From positions 17,406,378 through 17,470,377 of the forward strand of contig NC_061121.1 in the NCBI RefSeq assembly GCF_002878395.1: 64,000 bases of DNA, written 5' to 3'. How positions within the stretch are numbered: position 1 is the first letter of the stretch; each line of letters starts with the position of its first letter. The stretch comes from Capsicum annuum (Eukaryota; Streptophyta; Magnoliopsida; Solanales; Solanaceae). This document shows positions 10,861 through 23,461 of the stretch, one piece after another. The notes beneath the pieces are model-generated. The model ran no database searches and was not told the DNA's origin. It saw nothing but the letters and a program-made list of their open reading frames with translations. The translations under genes and the position numbers were made by a program.

Positions 10861-12330
10861 TGTAACACCCCACATTTTTCGGGCTAGAAATCGAAGCGTC
10901 GTTCCTATGCGTATTGATCCGAACTAGATGATTCTTTGTTAATATATATGTGGTGATAAATCCTACAGTTTCGGAATACCTTTGGATATGAATTGAGGTC
11001 ACAAAAATCTCTAACTCAAAGACGAGTTGAAAACAATTCCATCGAGTACGTTTTAGTGGATACTTCAACTTGGGTCAACTTTCGTTAAGCATAACTTCTG
11101 TTATATAATGAACTGGGTGGCCTTCTATATATCAAATGAAAGGTCTTTGAGTCCTCTTTCACAAAGCAATTGATTTCGGCAAAATTCAACATTGGAGTAA
11201 AAAGTTATACCCAATTTACTTCAACATTTTAGTCTGTCAAACCGAGGGACTGCTGCGCCGTTTTTGATTTCCTTAGGGGTATTTTGGTATTTTTCGTCAT
11301 CCCAAACTTCTTCCACACGATTTCAATCTTCCAAAACACTCTATAATCTATTTCTTTTATCAGTTTTAATCTCTAAATTCCTCTCCTCTCTCAAGAGTAA
11401 AATAAAAACTAGGCTTTCTTTCAAAATCAAGAACCATTCTCGTAAGTCCAAGATTTCCGAAGAACAAATCAAGATTCGAGTTCTGCTCTTCAAACTTGTA
11501 ATCTAAGGTACGTGGGGTTTTCCTAAATCTACATGGGCATGGTAAATTCTTATTAATCATGTTAAAGGTTTAGAAATTATGAATTTACAAAAAGGGGGTT
11601 TTGGATTTATAATTAGATTCATGCTTTTAAAGTTTTTGATGATATTAATTTGGTCTTGAGGCCTTTTCCCCCAAATCTGATTCATAACCATGTTTAAGTA
11701 GATATATGTATGAGTTTGATGAGTTTGAATTATGAATTGAGAGCATGAACTATTTGAAATTCCTCTCTTATTTACAAGTCTCTTAACTTNNNNNNNNNNN
11801 NNNNNNNNNNNNNNNNNNNNNNNNNNNNNNNNNNNNNNNNNNNNNNNNNNNNNNNNNNNNNNNNNNNNNNNNNNNNNNNNNNNNNNNNNTGTTTTGGAAG
11901 AATGAATCTTTCGGAATTGTTTGAAGTATGGTGGTCTAACCTTTGTATTTTGAAAGAGAAAACTGTAAAGGATATTTTATGGCTCAGAATTATGACTTGC
12001 AAGTCTTGGTATGACGATACCAAATCAGATAAAGTCATGATAAAACTCAGAACATGATATAGATTTCATTTTAGATTTCAAATTTTGAATTCAAAAAGAT
12101 GCATGTTTAGAATGGGTTAAAAACTGGGCACTAAGAAAGTTAGGTGGTTACCCGAAGAAGACACGAGTCATATGATTCATTGACCGAAACCGTGTTTTGC
12201 CGATACAGGTATATTATTATACGCTGGCCTAGTGCCCTGGGGCATATCAGATTCAGATACTTTAGCCCTTGCGACAAACTTGGATTGGGGGCTTGGCCAT
12301 CGAGTTAATGGCAGATCCCATATTCCAACC
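10861..12330 (+). mobile_element. Tekay-like LTR fragment, broken by a gap
   Basis: It begins TGTAACACCCC, the usual start of Solanaceae Tekay-type LTRs. It later contains CTTGCAAGTCTTGGTATGAC and GACAAACTTGGATTGGGGGC...ATCGAGTTAATGGC. Both match, in the same sense relative to the element, the LTRs of the complete element at 27021-38859. The LTR stops near 12330, where Ogre-derived sequence starts, so its 3' end and any internal region are lost. The TACTCAAATAC-type promoter part cannot be judged because of the N run at 11790. Confidence 0.6.
11790..11889. other. Assembly gap, 100 N
   Basis: Exactly 100 N inside the LTR fragment. Confidence 1.
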
Positions 12331-12344
12331 TGAATGACAATCAT

Positions 12345-12968
12345 CAGAAATAACTTCATCAACACATTATACCTCTTTATTCAAAAAGTAAGTCTTTAAT
12401 GGCTTATAATCATCATCAATAGGATTTTCAGCTAAATGATCCACCAAAGCTTAAGCTTTCATTGCTGTTCGCGTCACATAGACAATATCAAACTCTGTCA
12501 GTAACATCTGCCATTTTATAAGTATGCCGTGGGCATAGACTTCTGAAAAATATACTTTAAGAGATCCATACGAGAGATGAGGTAGGTAGTGTAAGATGAC
12601 AAGTAATTCTTTAATTTTTGTGCTACCCAAGTTAAGGCGCAATATGTCTTTTCAAGAAGAGTATACTTAGCCTCATAAGTGGAAAACTTTTTGCTAAGGT
12701 AGTAGATGGCCTGTTCTTTTCTGCCTGTGACATCATGTTGACCCAATACACAGCCAAAAGAATTGTCTAACACAGACATATACAATATCAAGGGTCTGCC
12801 TAGCTCTGGAGGAACCAAAATAGGTAGATTTGATAAGTACCTCTTAATTCTATCAAATGCCTCTTGACATTCTTTAGTCCATTCAACTTTAGCATTCTTC
12901 TTCAACAACTTGAATATTGGATCACAGGTTTTTGTAAGTTGGGCAATGAATCTACTGATACAATTCAA
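12345..12968 (-). pseudogene. Ogre RT-end / RNase H relic
   Basis: Two overlapping frames give FIAQLTKTCDPIFKLLKK, VEWTKECQEAFDRIK, LGRPLILYMSV, FGCVLGQHD, YYLSKKFSTYEAKYTLLEKT and, after a shift, KWQMLLTEFDIVYVT. This is the RT connection and RNase H segment of Ty3/gypsy polyproteins. The first catalytic Asp motif (normally YLSV/YIAVSD-like) reads LYMSV with no acidic partner beside it. The frame changes near 12560 and the upstream RT fingers and palm are absent, so this is a dead fragment. Confidence 0.8.
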
Positions 12969-13199
12969 CTTTTTTATTCATTATTTCACAATTACATTAG
13001 GTTTTTAAATCTGGTTGATAATTTTTCATGTATGTCATATCATTAGAATTTGGTATAGAAAGAACTGTATGATTAAAATAAATAAGTAAATATTAGACAC
13101 AAAATAAAATAAAGGCAAAGTTACATTTCATTAAAACAAAGATAGAAAAAGTTTTAACCTAAAATACCACGGCAAAGATCTGAATTACAATCCTAGAAT

Positions 13200-13680
13200 G
13201 GTTCAAATTATAGAAAGAAAAAAAAACAAGCTACCAAGACTCCTTCAAAGTAGGAAGATGAGTGGCCTCTCAATTGTTAAGCTGGACATCAGGGCCGATG
13301 AACAGCACATTTGCATTGCTGGTACCTTCCCTAATGTCAACCATATCAGCTTTAATGAACATATTCTAGAAAATTGCAATCAACTTTGTATCATCATCAT
13401 TCATTGACTTTGCGGCAGGTAACATGAAGAATCCAACAACACTGACTTTGATGAAAGACTCGTGAAGTATTGATACCGACTTGGTAAGTGACCATGAATC
13501 TTTCTTGCACTTTTTAGCCTTCTTTCCGTCTTCAACAGTAGGCTAGTATCCTAATTCAAAAGTAACGAGGCTCTCACGAAGATTTACTGGATGATCCCTG
13601 CTTTGTAAAAACATCCCTAAAACTTTTCCTAGTTTGAAACCCATATTTTATTCACTACCATAACAGATGCTAAGGACAGT
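13200..13680 (-). pseudogene. Ogre protease-RT linker relic
   Basis: Broken minus-strand translation gives GFKLGKVLGMF, SRDHPVNL and NANVLFIGPDVQLNN with stops. GFKLGKxLG is the kind of phrase found between protease and RT in Ogre/Tat polyproteins. The RT that should follow is missing between about 13200 and 12970. Confidence 0.5.
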
Positions 13681-13685
13681 TGTGG

Positions 13686-14144
13686 TCATGGAATGAGATT
13701 CCCCTCGTGGATATGCTCAATATTCACTGCCTCAGAAGCTTGATGAATTAGCACTCTATCTACGGTATCTGCTTCAATGGAGGAAATACAGTAGTCTTTA
13801 TACACGGAAAAGTCTCTTTTACCATGAACAACTATTTCTTGCCTGTCATGTTCAAATTTGACCATTTGGTGCAATGTAGATGCGATTGATCTAGCCCTAT
13901 GAACCTATAGCCTACCCAATAACATATTATATGAGGCATTGAAGTTCAACACTTGAAAATCTACGGTGAAATCCACCGGCCCCATTGTCAATATAAGCTC
14001 TATTTCACCAGTGGCATTCGCTTTTGCTCCATCAAAACCTTCGATGCATACATTATTAGGTCGGATTCTTTTCAGGTTAATATTCAACTTTTGTAAAGTT
14101 GACATAGGACAAGTGTTAGCACCAAATACCCCATCAATCAACAC
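13686..14144 (-). pseudogene. Ogre aspartic protease relic
   Basis: Reads LIDGVFGANTCPMSTL..., IEGFDGAKANATGEIEL, GPVDFTVDFQVLNFNASYNMLLGR, then in another frame LHQMVKFEHDRQEIVVHG. This is the retropepsin-like region of Tat/Ogre elements. The normal (V)DxGAS-type start reads IDGVFGAN, so the active-site turn is altered, and a frame change separates the two halves near 13890. Confidence 0.75.
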
Positions 14145-14418
14145 TCAAGTAATATAAGAATGCTCATATTTCACAGTAATATAGAGACCTCGATTATGTC
14201 TAGTGCCTTCTACATGCAATTCATCGTCCTAGAAAGTGATCCTATTTACCTCAAGGATCTTTCCAACAACTTTTTCCAGTTGATTTACCTTAATCTCATT
14301 AGACACATACACCTCATTTAAAATCTTCATTATGGCCTTGGGGTGATCTTCTGAGTGTATCAATAAAGACAACAGAGAAATCTATGCTGGTGTCTTCCTT
14401 AATTCTTCTTCATTTTCC

Positions 14419-15998
14419 TCAGCCTCTGAAACAAGTTGTCATAAGATATTCCAATAGGAGTGAAATTATCTTTGCCCATGTTATCCTTCTTGTAGTCTGT
14501 TCTAGGATGTAAATTAAACCTAGGGGATCCTCTTTGAACTTGCGGGACCGATGGATGATTTTGGATTGCTGGTGTATTCTATTGCGGATAAGAAGGTACC
14601 CAAACCTATGGTTGTGCATTGTAGGTAGAATATTGAGGAGATAGAGTGGAATATAATGAATTCTGTGGAGGAACGTATTATCGTGGATGGTTATATGGGT
14701 CTTGGACATAAATTTAGGATTGAGATTGTGTATAAGGGTGACGCACGCCTCTCTAATTTTGTCATAGACCTGGCACAATAGTAGCTACATTTTTTTTCTT
14801 TTCTTCCAACTAAAACTTCCTGAACAACTTTGAATTGCATGTGTTATTGCTTTCAAAGTGGCCTAGCTGATAATCTTTCCGGACTTAATTCCTTTCTCTA
14901 CCATCTATTCAACTTTACTGATTTCAGCAAATGTGCTTTCGATAGTAGAAAGCAAATGATAGAAATAAATAAGTTCTTATGCCTGCAGAAAGATATCAAT
15001 CATTTCAGACTCCTTTATTAATGGTCTGACTCTTGCAGCCTGCTCTTTCCATCTGACAGCATATTCTCGGAAACTTTTAGTTGCCTTTTTTCTCATGTTA
15101 GCAAGTGTGGTGCGATCTGGCACTATCTCAATATTATATTGAAATTGTTGAACAAAATACTGAGCCATGTCATACCACACGTGCCAATGGGAAATGTCCT
15201 GGTCAATAACCATTCAGAAGCTATCCCTGCCAGGCTTTCTCCAAAGTAAGCCATGAGCAATTCTTCTTTTTAAGTGAGCCACAGGATCGCCATGACCGTC
15301 GTAAACCCCAACGGCGAATGGACACCAGGAAACATACATAAATCCTTGTATGAAACACTCTTTTTTCCTCCTAATCCTTGCATATTTCTCATACTCTGCT
15401 CCAAGCTTCTTACTTTCCTAGCCATCTCCTCTTGTTCCTCATTCTTAATAATCTTCTCAATCACGATAGGAGAATCGTGTTGATGAGCATGATAATGTGG
15501 ATTTTGGGGTTTGAAAGTCATTTTAGGAGGATACAATAGATCATGACTTGGTTCCCCTATATTCTACTGTACTGTCGATTGAAGGCCTACAGTAGCTGGT
15601 GCTACAAAAGTGAAAATTGGGTTATTTGTGATAGACGAATTTGGTAGGTGCATGGTAGAAGTACCTGCAACGCCAGTCATATTAGCATACGGGCTGAATC
15701 CAGGTGGGTAAAATGGATTGGTAGTTTGAGCTTGAGCAGGATTTGGATCATTCGTATTCGAAAGTCTAGGGATTGAGGAAGGTGGGGATTGTCCATTTAA
15801 CCAAGCTTGGTACATTTTCAACATTTGTTGTTTCAATAACTTAATTTCTTCCATTGATGCTAATTCTTGTGAAATCAACTGATTTTGCTCTTTCTCACTG
15901 TCAGAACCTACACCTTCTTTGCGGGTCATCTTTCTCTTTCCTTTGTGTTTGGTGTTGTACGGATGTGACGCTAGTTTAAACCACAAACCAACCACCAA
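14419..15998 (-). pseudogene. Ogre gag relic
   Basis: Pieces in order: an N-terminal part with a Met/Gln-rich helix (MEEIKLLKQQMLKMYQAW) and a Pro/Asn-rich linker (NPFYPPGFSPYANM); a Lys/Glu-rich segment with KVRSLEQSMRNMQGL; the capsid-like part WYDMAQYFVQQFQYN, MRKKATKSFREYAVRWKEQAARV; and a degraded tail at 14778-14419. The segment FREYAxRWKEQAARVRPxx is typical of Ogre/Tat gag. Stops and frame changes divide it into at least four parts. Confidence 0.75.
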
Positions 15999-17199
15999 CT
16001 ACTTTATCTATTTTGTTACCAAGTAGCAAACCTGTGAGTATTACATATTTAACACATTATAATGCCATGCTGTATGTTATGCTTCTGTATGCATTTTGCA
16101 ACCTATCATGAAAGGCCTTATGTTTCATTGCGGCTTTTCTAGGGGCACTTTTCAAAAAGTTATGATTGAACCCTTTGGAGGGTTCCCTACGTATCATGCC
16201 AGGATATGAATTAGATCTTGCATAGTTCGGGAAAAAACTTAACAAAAATGATTGATTTTTTTTTATTAATATATATATATGTTATTTTTTTATATATATA
16301 AATAAAGTAAGTGAGTAAAATATATGTAACATATATAGAGATAAATTGCCAACTTCATTATATTCCATAATTTTTAAATACAAATACGACAAGACGAATG
16401 ACACAACTCCTAAGATAAAACCTACTAAATGATATCTGATAAATAAAACTAAACTTAAACAAATAAGATTAACTAAAAAACATATCATCTAAACAAGAAG
16501 TTCTAAAACTGAAACCGAAAAACTGTGACAAAGAAAACAACTATCCATCCATCCAGCTAAAATCCATTGTCTCCAGGTCTTCAAGTGATTGTCATAACTT
16601 CAACATGCGCAATTAAGGAGATTTTGGCTTAATATGACCTCCCAAACCCAAGTATATGTCCTCCAATTAAGTGGTGAGATGCTGGGCGAAAGCTGGTACT
16701 TGTGCTAAAAATTCTTTGTGATCCAACTGTTGGTAGTCTAAACCCATTTTGGAGGTATCCTATGCTGCACGGTGGACCTTACCTCAAAGGGAACTTAAGG
16801 CCTGATCCTATTCTTGGGCCTGTCGGTCTTGGGAATCAATTATCTCTCTTGCACGCTGTTCACGAGCAGAAGTAACCTCCAGCTGTTCTCGCAATATCCC
16901 TCTTTCACGTATCCACTGAGATCTCTCTCGATCAAATTCTTCTTACATATTCTTTTCAACTTCCTGCAATTGCTGGCAGTGAGATGCGGCAAGTTCTGCA
17001 ACATGTGACCCCCTAGTGGTAACCAATTTGATTTGTCCCCGAAGTGCGACCTTAATATTCGCTGACTTAGCTTTCTCTTCAGCAAATTCCCTTTGTTTTT
17101 TCTTTTATTTTTTCCCTGGTATGTTCTAATTCTTCTCTCAAAGCTTGGTTGGCCTTATGATGTTCTCATATAGCTCTCTCAATCCCTATCCTGATCGCA
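15999..17199 (-). other. Ogre spacer between ORF1 and gag
   Basis: Contains remnants of the Glu/Lys-rich, probably coiled-coil C-terminus of ORF1 (around 16840-17085), then a non-coding AT-rich stretch with an (AT)n run near 16266-16300. No intact frame. Confidence 0.45.
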
Positions 17200-18320
17200 T
17201 CTTCTTGATCTATGGGTCCCTTAACTAATTTTTTTGGTTTGACTAGTGGATTTGGCTGTTTTTCAAACCATTCATGGTAGTCTGGATGTACTTCTCTCTT
17301 CTCACACTCTATGACCATTATTTCAATTCCTATGAGATGACAACCATCCTAAATCTACTTGGCCAATCCCTCCAGAAGTAGAATCTCTAGTCTGAACTCA
17401 AATATAAACTCAACCATATTTTTCATTATAGGAATTACTTGACGTCTGCCTAGCTGACGTAGGACCCTTAATGGAACATACGATTGAACACCCCTAATAC
17501 CTATTAATAACAAGAACGTCCGAATGACAGAACTATGTATGACTTGCTTCCAAGGGAACCAAGGGAGATTCCAAGTGATTTTATCTGCCGTTAGAGAACG
17601 AAAAAGCTTATCCCAATCTTTAATTCCTTCTAGGCACTTATATTTCACTATCCTTTCCTCATAATCCTTGATGTGATTGAATCGTACAGGAACAAATCTC
17701 ACCACCGTAGGATGTTGATAAAGATGCTCTACGATCCATATCTATAGTAAGATATTACATTTCTTAAAAAACCTTTTCCTTTTTGAAAAACGGTCAGAGC
17801 ACGGTAAATATTGACCAAGATCATTGGTACCATAGTGTAATCTTTTTTAATCAGAATATGTACCACTCCAGCTAAATAAATATTAATTTTTTTCTCTCTC
17901 CTCGGGAAGACCATAGTGCCTAAAAAGACTACCATAAATGCAAATCGTCTATGAACTTTCCAAGCTTCAAAACTTTCCTTGTTGAAGAGTTTTTTATCGT
18001 ACTTATCAAAGCCCTTTTTCCTTCCATATCTGTCATACAAAAACTGCAAAGAGACCCAACCTTTTATCATTGATTTTCTTGTAAGTTTTGTATGTTCATG
18101 AGTTTGCAGAACCTATTTATCGAGATGAATCTTGGGGCTATAAGTTTTTTCCGATGCATATCCCCATATCCAACATAGGCCGCTATCTCTTCTAAAGTCG
18201 AAATCAACTCAAAATCTAAAAAGTGAAATACATTGTTCGTCGGGCCCCAGAAAGTCAGCAATACATCAATCACCTCCCTACTAGAGTTGATTGTCATGAT
18301 ACTTGTCAAAAAACTCAAAT
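17200..18320 (-). pseudogene. Ogre ORF1 relic (DUF7745-type protein of unknown function)
   Basis: Three adjoining minus-strand frames read FWGPTNNVFHFLDFELISTLEEIAAYVGYG (18318-18067), then GWVSLQFLYDRYGRKKGF...HRRFAFMVVFLGTMVF (18070-17729), then ITWNLPWFPWKQVI and GIRGVQSYVPLRVLRQLGRRQVIP (17705-17355). This is the protein coded upstream of gag in Ogre elements and recognised as a DUF7745-like domain in many Solanaceae annotations. Its function is unknown. The order is conserved, but each block is separated by a stop or frameshift. Confidence 0.75.
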
Positions 18321-19866
18321 ACTTATGTATCTCATCTTAATCGAATGTATCCATTTTGTTCCACTACAGCCAAAGCTGCAAATGGGTGCAATCCATAACC
18401 TGAAGTGGTATACTCTCATCCCTCTTCCACTTTTGACACTTTTCATGAATTGGAGGAGACATGTTATTCCTATGGATAGGGAGACAATATTAGGAAATGT
18501 CTAGACTTAGGCAGAACTTAATTAATTAATTTGACATTTTTAACTTGACTCGTTAATGTGACCACTAAATTGGACTTAGATGCAAATAATTTTATTCAAA
18601 AATAAAAATTGAGAAAAACATGAATGACAATATTTTATTTCTATTTTTTAAAAGAGAGCACTTATTTATACCGACTCTATCGAAGATTTACAACAACAGA
18701 CCTCTAGACAATTTTGACCATGTGTTTGGAAGAAAAAAATACATCCTAAGTACACTTCAAAATAAAAGAAAAAAAATAGAATGACTCAAAAATAAATAAA
18801 ACAAATGATTGTTTTATGTATGAAGTTGTACAAAAAAAATTTCAGCCTCATAACCCCTAAAAGTTCAGGACTGTAAAGATATATGCTTACATGTTTTATT
18901 ACTTTATAAAAACTCGTCTCATGATCCCTAAAGGTTCAGGCTACGAGGATCTGTATTAAAATTAATTTTGAAGATAAAAAGAAAATAAGATAAAGATAAT
19001 AATACTCATGAAAATAATCATTTTATTATTTTTTCAAAAATATCCTTCAATAAATTGTGAATAAATATATATATAATTTTTAATACAAGATCGTATCATC
19101 GAGTAGGATTTCCTACGTATCTCACTAAAGAGTGAGAATCAGACCCTTGTAGTTCATAAAGATTGTAAAACTATGTTACTATATATTTAAAAAAAATTCT
19201 TTCTTTTAAAAATAAAAATTTTCTTTGAAAAAAATGATTCGCTAAATTTGAAGATAATATAATATCTTGCATTTCAAAGATTCCTAAAAGCCGGTCAACA
19301 ATCAAATAGCCTTTCAAATAAATGTCAAAGAGCACGTAAGATGCATAGATTGATCATTATAAAAGGGACACCTATCCTAGACAGACCCGACCCCTGTGCC
19401 GAGTCTCGCTAAGTCAAAATGCATATGATGAAAATAAAGCGGAACCTAATAGGGATAACCAGATTCTGAGTTTTCAGTTCTTCTAAGTTTAGCCTAGTTG
19501 GGATAGGTGTCTAGACTGGCTTACCCGAGCAGACACTTGAGTTGGGGAGAGACAACTTGTTCAATAGCAGTGCTACTCCCTCTTCGTTGATGATCCGAAC
19601 CCCACCTAACATGTGTGACAATAATCCTTCACCAGGTGCCTTGACACTTTGGCTATCTCAAAAAGAAAGTAGGATGCATACGTTGCATTCCTTCTATCCT
19701 ATTTTAGAGACTCAGAGGGGGTGCGTAAGACAAGATAATTTATAAATACAGTTCAACAATATCAAAGCAGTAAATGAGCGACAAGTAGCACATAAGGCCA
19801 ATAAACACAATATCGAAATTATTAAAGCAAGTAAAAGTCAATATAAAAAGCTCGAATTCTAATAGT
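18321..19866 (-). other. Ogre 5' leader
   Basis: About 1.5 kb between the primer site and ORF1 with no coding frame. Long untranslated leaders are normal for this lineage. The stretch has A/T-rich runs and a few short unique segments (for example around 19375-19460), but I see no other recognisable feature. Confidence 0.5.
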
Positions 19867-19884
19867 TCCCCAGGGGAGTTGCCA
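19867..19884 (-). promoter_or_regulatory. Primer-binding site of the Ogre element, tRNA-Arg type
   Basis: On the minus strand TGGCAACTCCCCTGGGGA lies four bases inside the end of the LTR (LTR ...TTGTGACA, then TCTC). It closely matches the tRNA-Arg-type primer site known for Ogre/Tat elements (TGGCGACTCCGCTGGGGA), with two differences that I can see. Confidence 0.8.
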
Positions 19885-19888
19885 GAGA

Positions 19889-22450
19889 TGTCACAACCCT
19901 TTTTCGCATAAGGGTCGAGTTGAAGGGTTTTTACAATTAAAGTGATGATTTTAAATCGGGATTATTTTTGTTTACAGAGTCGCCACTTGAAATTGAGTTA
20001 TGGGGTTCCAAGTCACCTTTCTGAATCCCTAGTCAAAAGGAAATAATTCTTTGTTGGTCTGCGAAAATAGAAGGCCGGTTAAGGAATTCTCTTGACCGAG
20101 GGAAAGGTGTGAGGCACCCCTCGAGTCCCATGGTTCTAGCACGGTTAGTTTTATCAACTTATACTTGACTTAAACTATTTTGATAAATTATGTTTGTAGG
20201 CCTAAAATTGCTCATTTTTATTATACTAAAACTTGTCTATTCTCTTATATTAAATAAATCGGTGAAAATTAATTTTAAAAGCTATTTGTTGCATCTTTGA
20301 ATTTTAAATGTCTCGAAAAGATGCGTATGCCGCATTCTTAATTGAGCCAAATATTTTGAACGTGCCTAAAATTTACCTAACGTTAAAAACTTTGGTTTGT
20401 CACTTATAAACTCATATCAATTTTATTTATTTAAAATAATTAATCTTAACAAAAATCTTAAGCAAAATTTATTTAAAGCAGTTAATTAATAATAAAACTA
20501 TTAAACTTTATTAATGATGACAAATAAAAATAAAAATTCATTTAAAACGGTGAATTAATTTAATAAATAATTATTAAACTTTGTTAATAATAATGAGACC
20601 AAATAATATAAAATAATAAAATAATAATAATAAAATAATGCAAATACACAACTAACCATATTATAATCATATTATACTAATTTTAAATATGATTTATCAA
20701 ATCTATTTTTCTAAATTAATATAACCTAAATCGTATATTATGACATAACTTAAATTCCCAAAGTTTTATTCTAACACGAAGAAACGAAAAATTGAGGAGT
20801 CATCTTCTGAGTACTAGTTTTGGATGATTTGGTGGCTGATTTGGGTCGGAACAATGGAGTACGGGAGTGGGGTTAGGATGGTCATCAGTTTCGTGTGCAC
20901 TACCGATAATAATTTGCCAGAATTTCTAATAACAGGGGAAAAGAAAGGGGAGGCCGGTTGTTAGTTGGTGCCGGCGTTGACGACAGTTTTAGGATGTTTT
21001 TCGGCGATGGGAGGTGGGATCAGCGGTGTAGCGTGTTTCGCCAGACGTTGGGGAAAAGGGAAGGAAAGGCAGCGATGGAAATGGGGAGAAGGATGGCGTT
21101 GCCGGCGGCAATGGGTTTCGCTAGCGGATCCGGTATAGAGGGAGGGGTGTGGGAAGGCGCCGGATCTGGTGGTTGGCAGCAGTTTTGGAGAGTTTTCCGA
21201 TAGGAGGGAGTTTTGGTGGTTGGTTCGGCATCTGAGATGTGAGAGGGATGGTGGTGCCGGTTGGGCTTCGCCAGACTGGAGAACGGAGGGAAGGGGCCGG
21301 CGCTCTGGTGAGGGAAATGGAAAAAGAGGGACGACAGTCCCATTTTCCGTCTAATTCTCTCCCTTTCCAATTGGCTTTCCGATCTCTCTCTCAATTTTTC
21401 TTGTTTTTTACTGTTTTCTCATTTTTTTTACTTCCTCTTTTATCAAATTTTTCTTACTGGTTTTCTATTTTTTCTGTGTGTGCACAATTTTTGGTAAGTG
21501 CGTGAATTCCAGTAGATAAGATGATGGAAACAATGTAGTGGTGTTGTGTATAACAGTGTATGTTGCAGTAATTTATGTGTGTGTAGTGTATGTTTTCGGT
21601 GAGTGTAAGTATGCAAGTAACAGTGTGTGGAATTGTAACATGCCCATTTTTCTTTTCTCTACTATTCCTCTCTGTTCTGAATTTAACTTAGCAGTATATA
21701 CATAAACACTCAGTAATTTAATATACAACATAACATATACATTCACCTAATAAATCAACAACACATTATGAATAATATATGAAAATTACTTAAACTACTT
21801 TATTTATATTTTTGATTCGTAATAAAGTTTATGCAATAAATTACATAGGATCAAAATAAAACCTGTGTTAAGTTGAAAACAAACACGAAGTCGTCACCGG
21901 AATCCTCAAGAAAAATTTTGAAATTTTGAATCTCCACTCTTTCTCTTCTTTATTTTTTTGCTTTTGCTTTTCTTTTTCTATGATTTTTGCTCTCTGGTTT
22001 TTCACTCTTTTTGTCAGATAATATGTAATACAGTGTACCTTCTTTTTTCTGGGGGTGGGGAAGTCCTTAAAAACATAAACTTTGGGGAAACAGTTAGAAT
22101 CAGATAAGGGGGAGATTTTGAATTTTGATTTTTTTCTTTTAAATTATAGAAAATAATAATATTAAAAAAATAAAAAAATAAAAATAAAATAATAATAATA
22201 AAAATAATATAATAATAACTAATTAATTTTTATATTTAAGAAAATACAATAAAAGTTTATAAATAGCCAAAAATAAATATAATTAATATAGTACTAAAAC
22301 TACTAGCTTATTTATTTAAAATTTAAAAAGAAATATATTTTTAAATTTTTGTATTATTTTTTTAAATTAGAATAAAATAAAATAAAATATCTTAAAATAA
22401 TTTTGTTTAGTTATTTATTTTTTAACTATAAATTATGAAAAATAAAATAA
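19889..22450 (-). mobile_element. Ogre 5' LTR (outer edge uncertain)
   Basis: The inner edge is clear: on the plus strand TGTCACAACCC starts at 19889 next to the primer site. The LTR then runs through a GC-rich island at 20940-21340 and pyrimidine runs at 21360-21480. The last part (about 22140-22450) is AT/AAT-rich and ends where the next element's RT frame begins. Frames in the GC-rich island (20958-21505) carry no known motif. Long LTRs of several kb are common in Ogre. The outer terminus could not be fixed. Confidence 0.55.
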
Positions 22451-22524
22451 AATAAGAGTTTAAATAATATCAGACCAAATATAAATATTTAATATCGACA
22501 AATAAGTTAAAATTCGAGGAGGAT

Positions 22525-23461
22525 CAAAAATCACGTGTCTGCATTGAGGATGAACTCTAATGCCATCACTGGAAATAATATGGCCAAGGAAAACTAATGA
22601 TATTAGCCAAAATTCACACTTCCTGAATTTGGCGAACAATTGATGGTCTCTAAGAGTTTGCAACACAATTCTGAGATGGTCTGCATGGCTATCTTCACTA
22701 CGGGAATAAACAAAGATGTCATTAATAAAGACTATGACAAACATGTCTAAGTACTGCTTGATCACTCTGTTCATCAAGTTCATGAAAGCTGCTGGGGCAT
22801 TCATTAGCCCAAAGGACATGACTAGAAATTCAAAGTTACCATAACGGGTTCTAAAGGTTGTCTTTGGAATATCACATTCCCTTACTCTAAGCTGATAATA
22901 GCCGGATCTGAGGTCTATCTTAGAGAAATAACTTTCACCTTGAAGCTGGTCGAAGAAGTTATCAATTCCAGGAAGAGAATATTTGTTCTTGATTGTGACT
23001 TTGTTCAACTGCCGGTAGTCGATGCATATTCGGAGAGAGCCATCTTTCTTGCACACTAATAGGACTGGAGCGCCCCATGGAGAAACACTGGGCCTTATGA
23101 AACCTTTATCTAAGAGGTCTTTAAGCTGTTCATTTAACTCTTTAATCTCAGCTGGAGCCATACAATATGGAGGGATGGAGTTGGGCTGAGTATCAGGAAG
23201 AAGATCAATATCGAATTCTATTTCCCTATCGGGAGGTACCACTAGCAAATATTCAAGAAAAACCTCAGGGAACTCATTAACTATACGAACTGATTGAATT
23301 GTTGAAGCTTCAGATGTAGTGTTTTTGACTCGAATTAAATAATAAATGCACTCTTTGGATATCAACTTTTTGGCCTTAAGATAAGATATAAAATGACTCT
23401 TAGGAGATTCAGAACTACCTTCCCACTCAAAAACTTCCTCATTAGTAAACTGAAACTTCAC
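22525..23461 (-). pseudogene. Reverse transcriptase of the Tekay-like fragment, catalytic Asp lost
   Basis: A long open frame contains the hallmarks of Ty3/gypsy [106 protein letters not shown]. The palm motif should read F(I/V)DD but reads FIND. The AAT codon at 22721-22723 (plus strand ATT) replaces the first metal-binding Asp, which should abolish polymerase activity. The thumb and everything downstream are missing after about residue 310. Confidence 0.9.

Larger units (their letters stand above)
12335..22450 (-). mobile_element. Ogre/Tat-type Ty3/gypsy retrotransposon, truncated
   Basis: Minus-strand element, read from high to low coordinates. It has a long LTR (about 22450 down to 19889), a tRNA-Arg-type primer site (19884-19867), and an untranslated leader of about 1.5 kb. 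These are followed by an extra ORF upstream of gag (18320-17200), gag (15998-14419), protease (14144-13686), a linker relic (13680-13200) and an RNase H relic (12968-12345). The extra ORF1 and the PxxGFDG...YNMLLGR protease are hallmarks of the Ogre/Tat lineage. Most of the reverse transcriptase, the integrase and the 3' LTR are missing, and frames are broken throughout, so it cannot move by itself. Confidence 0.8.

Noticed and set aside
20958..21505. GC-rich open frames that look like a gene
   Set aside because: They lie in the long LTR of the Ogre element, overlap on both strands and show no known motif.
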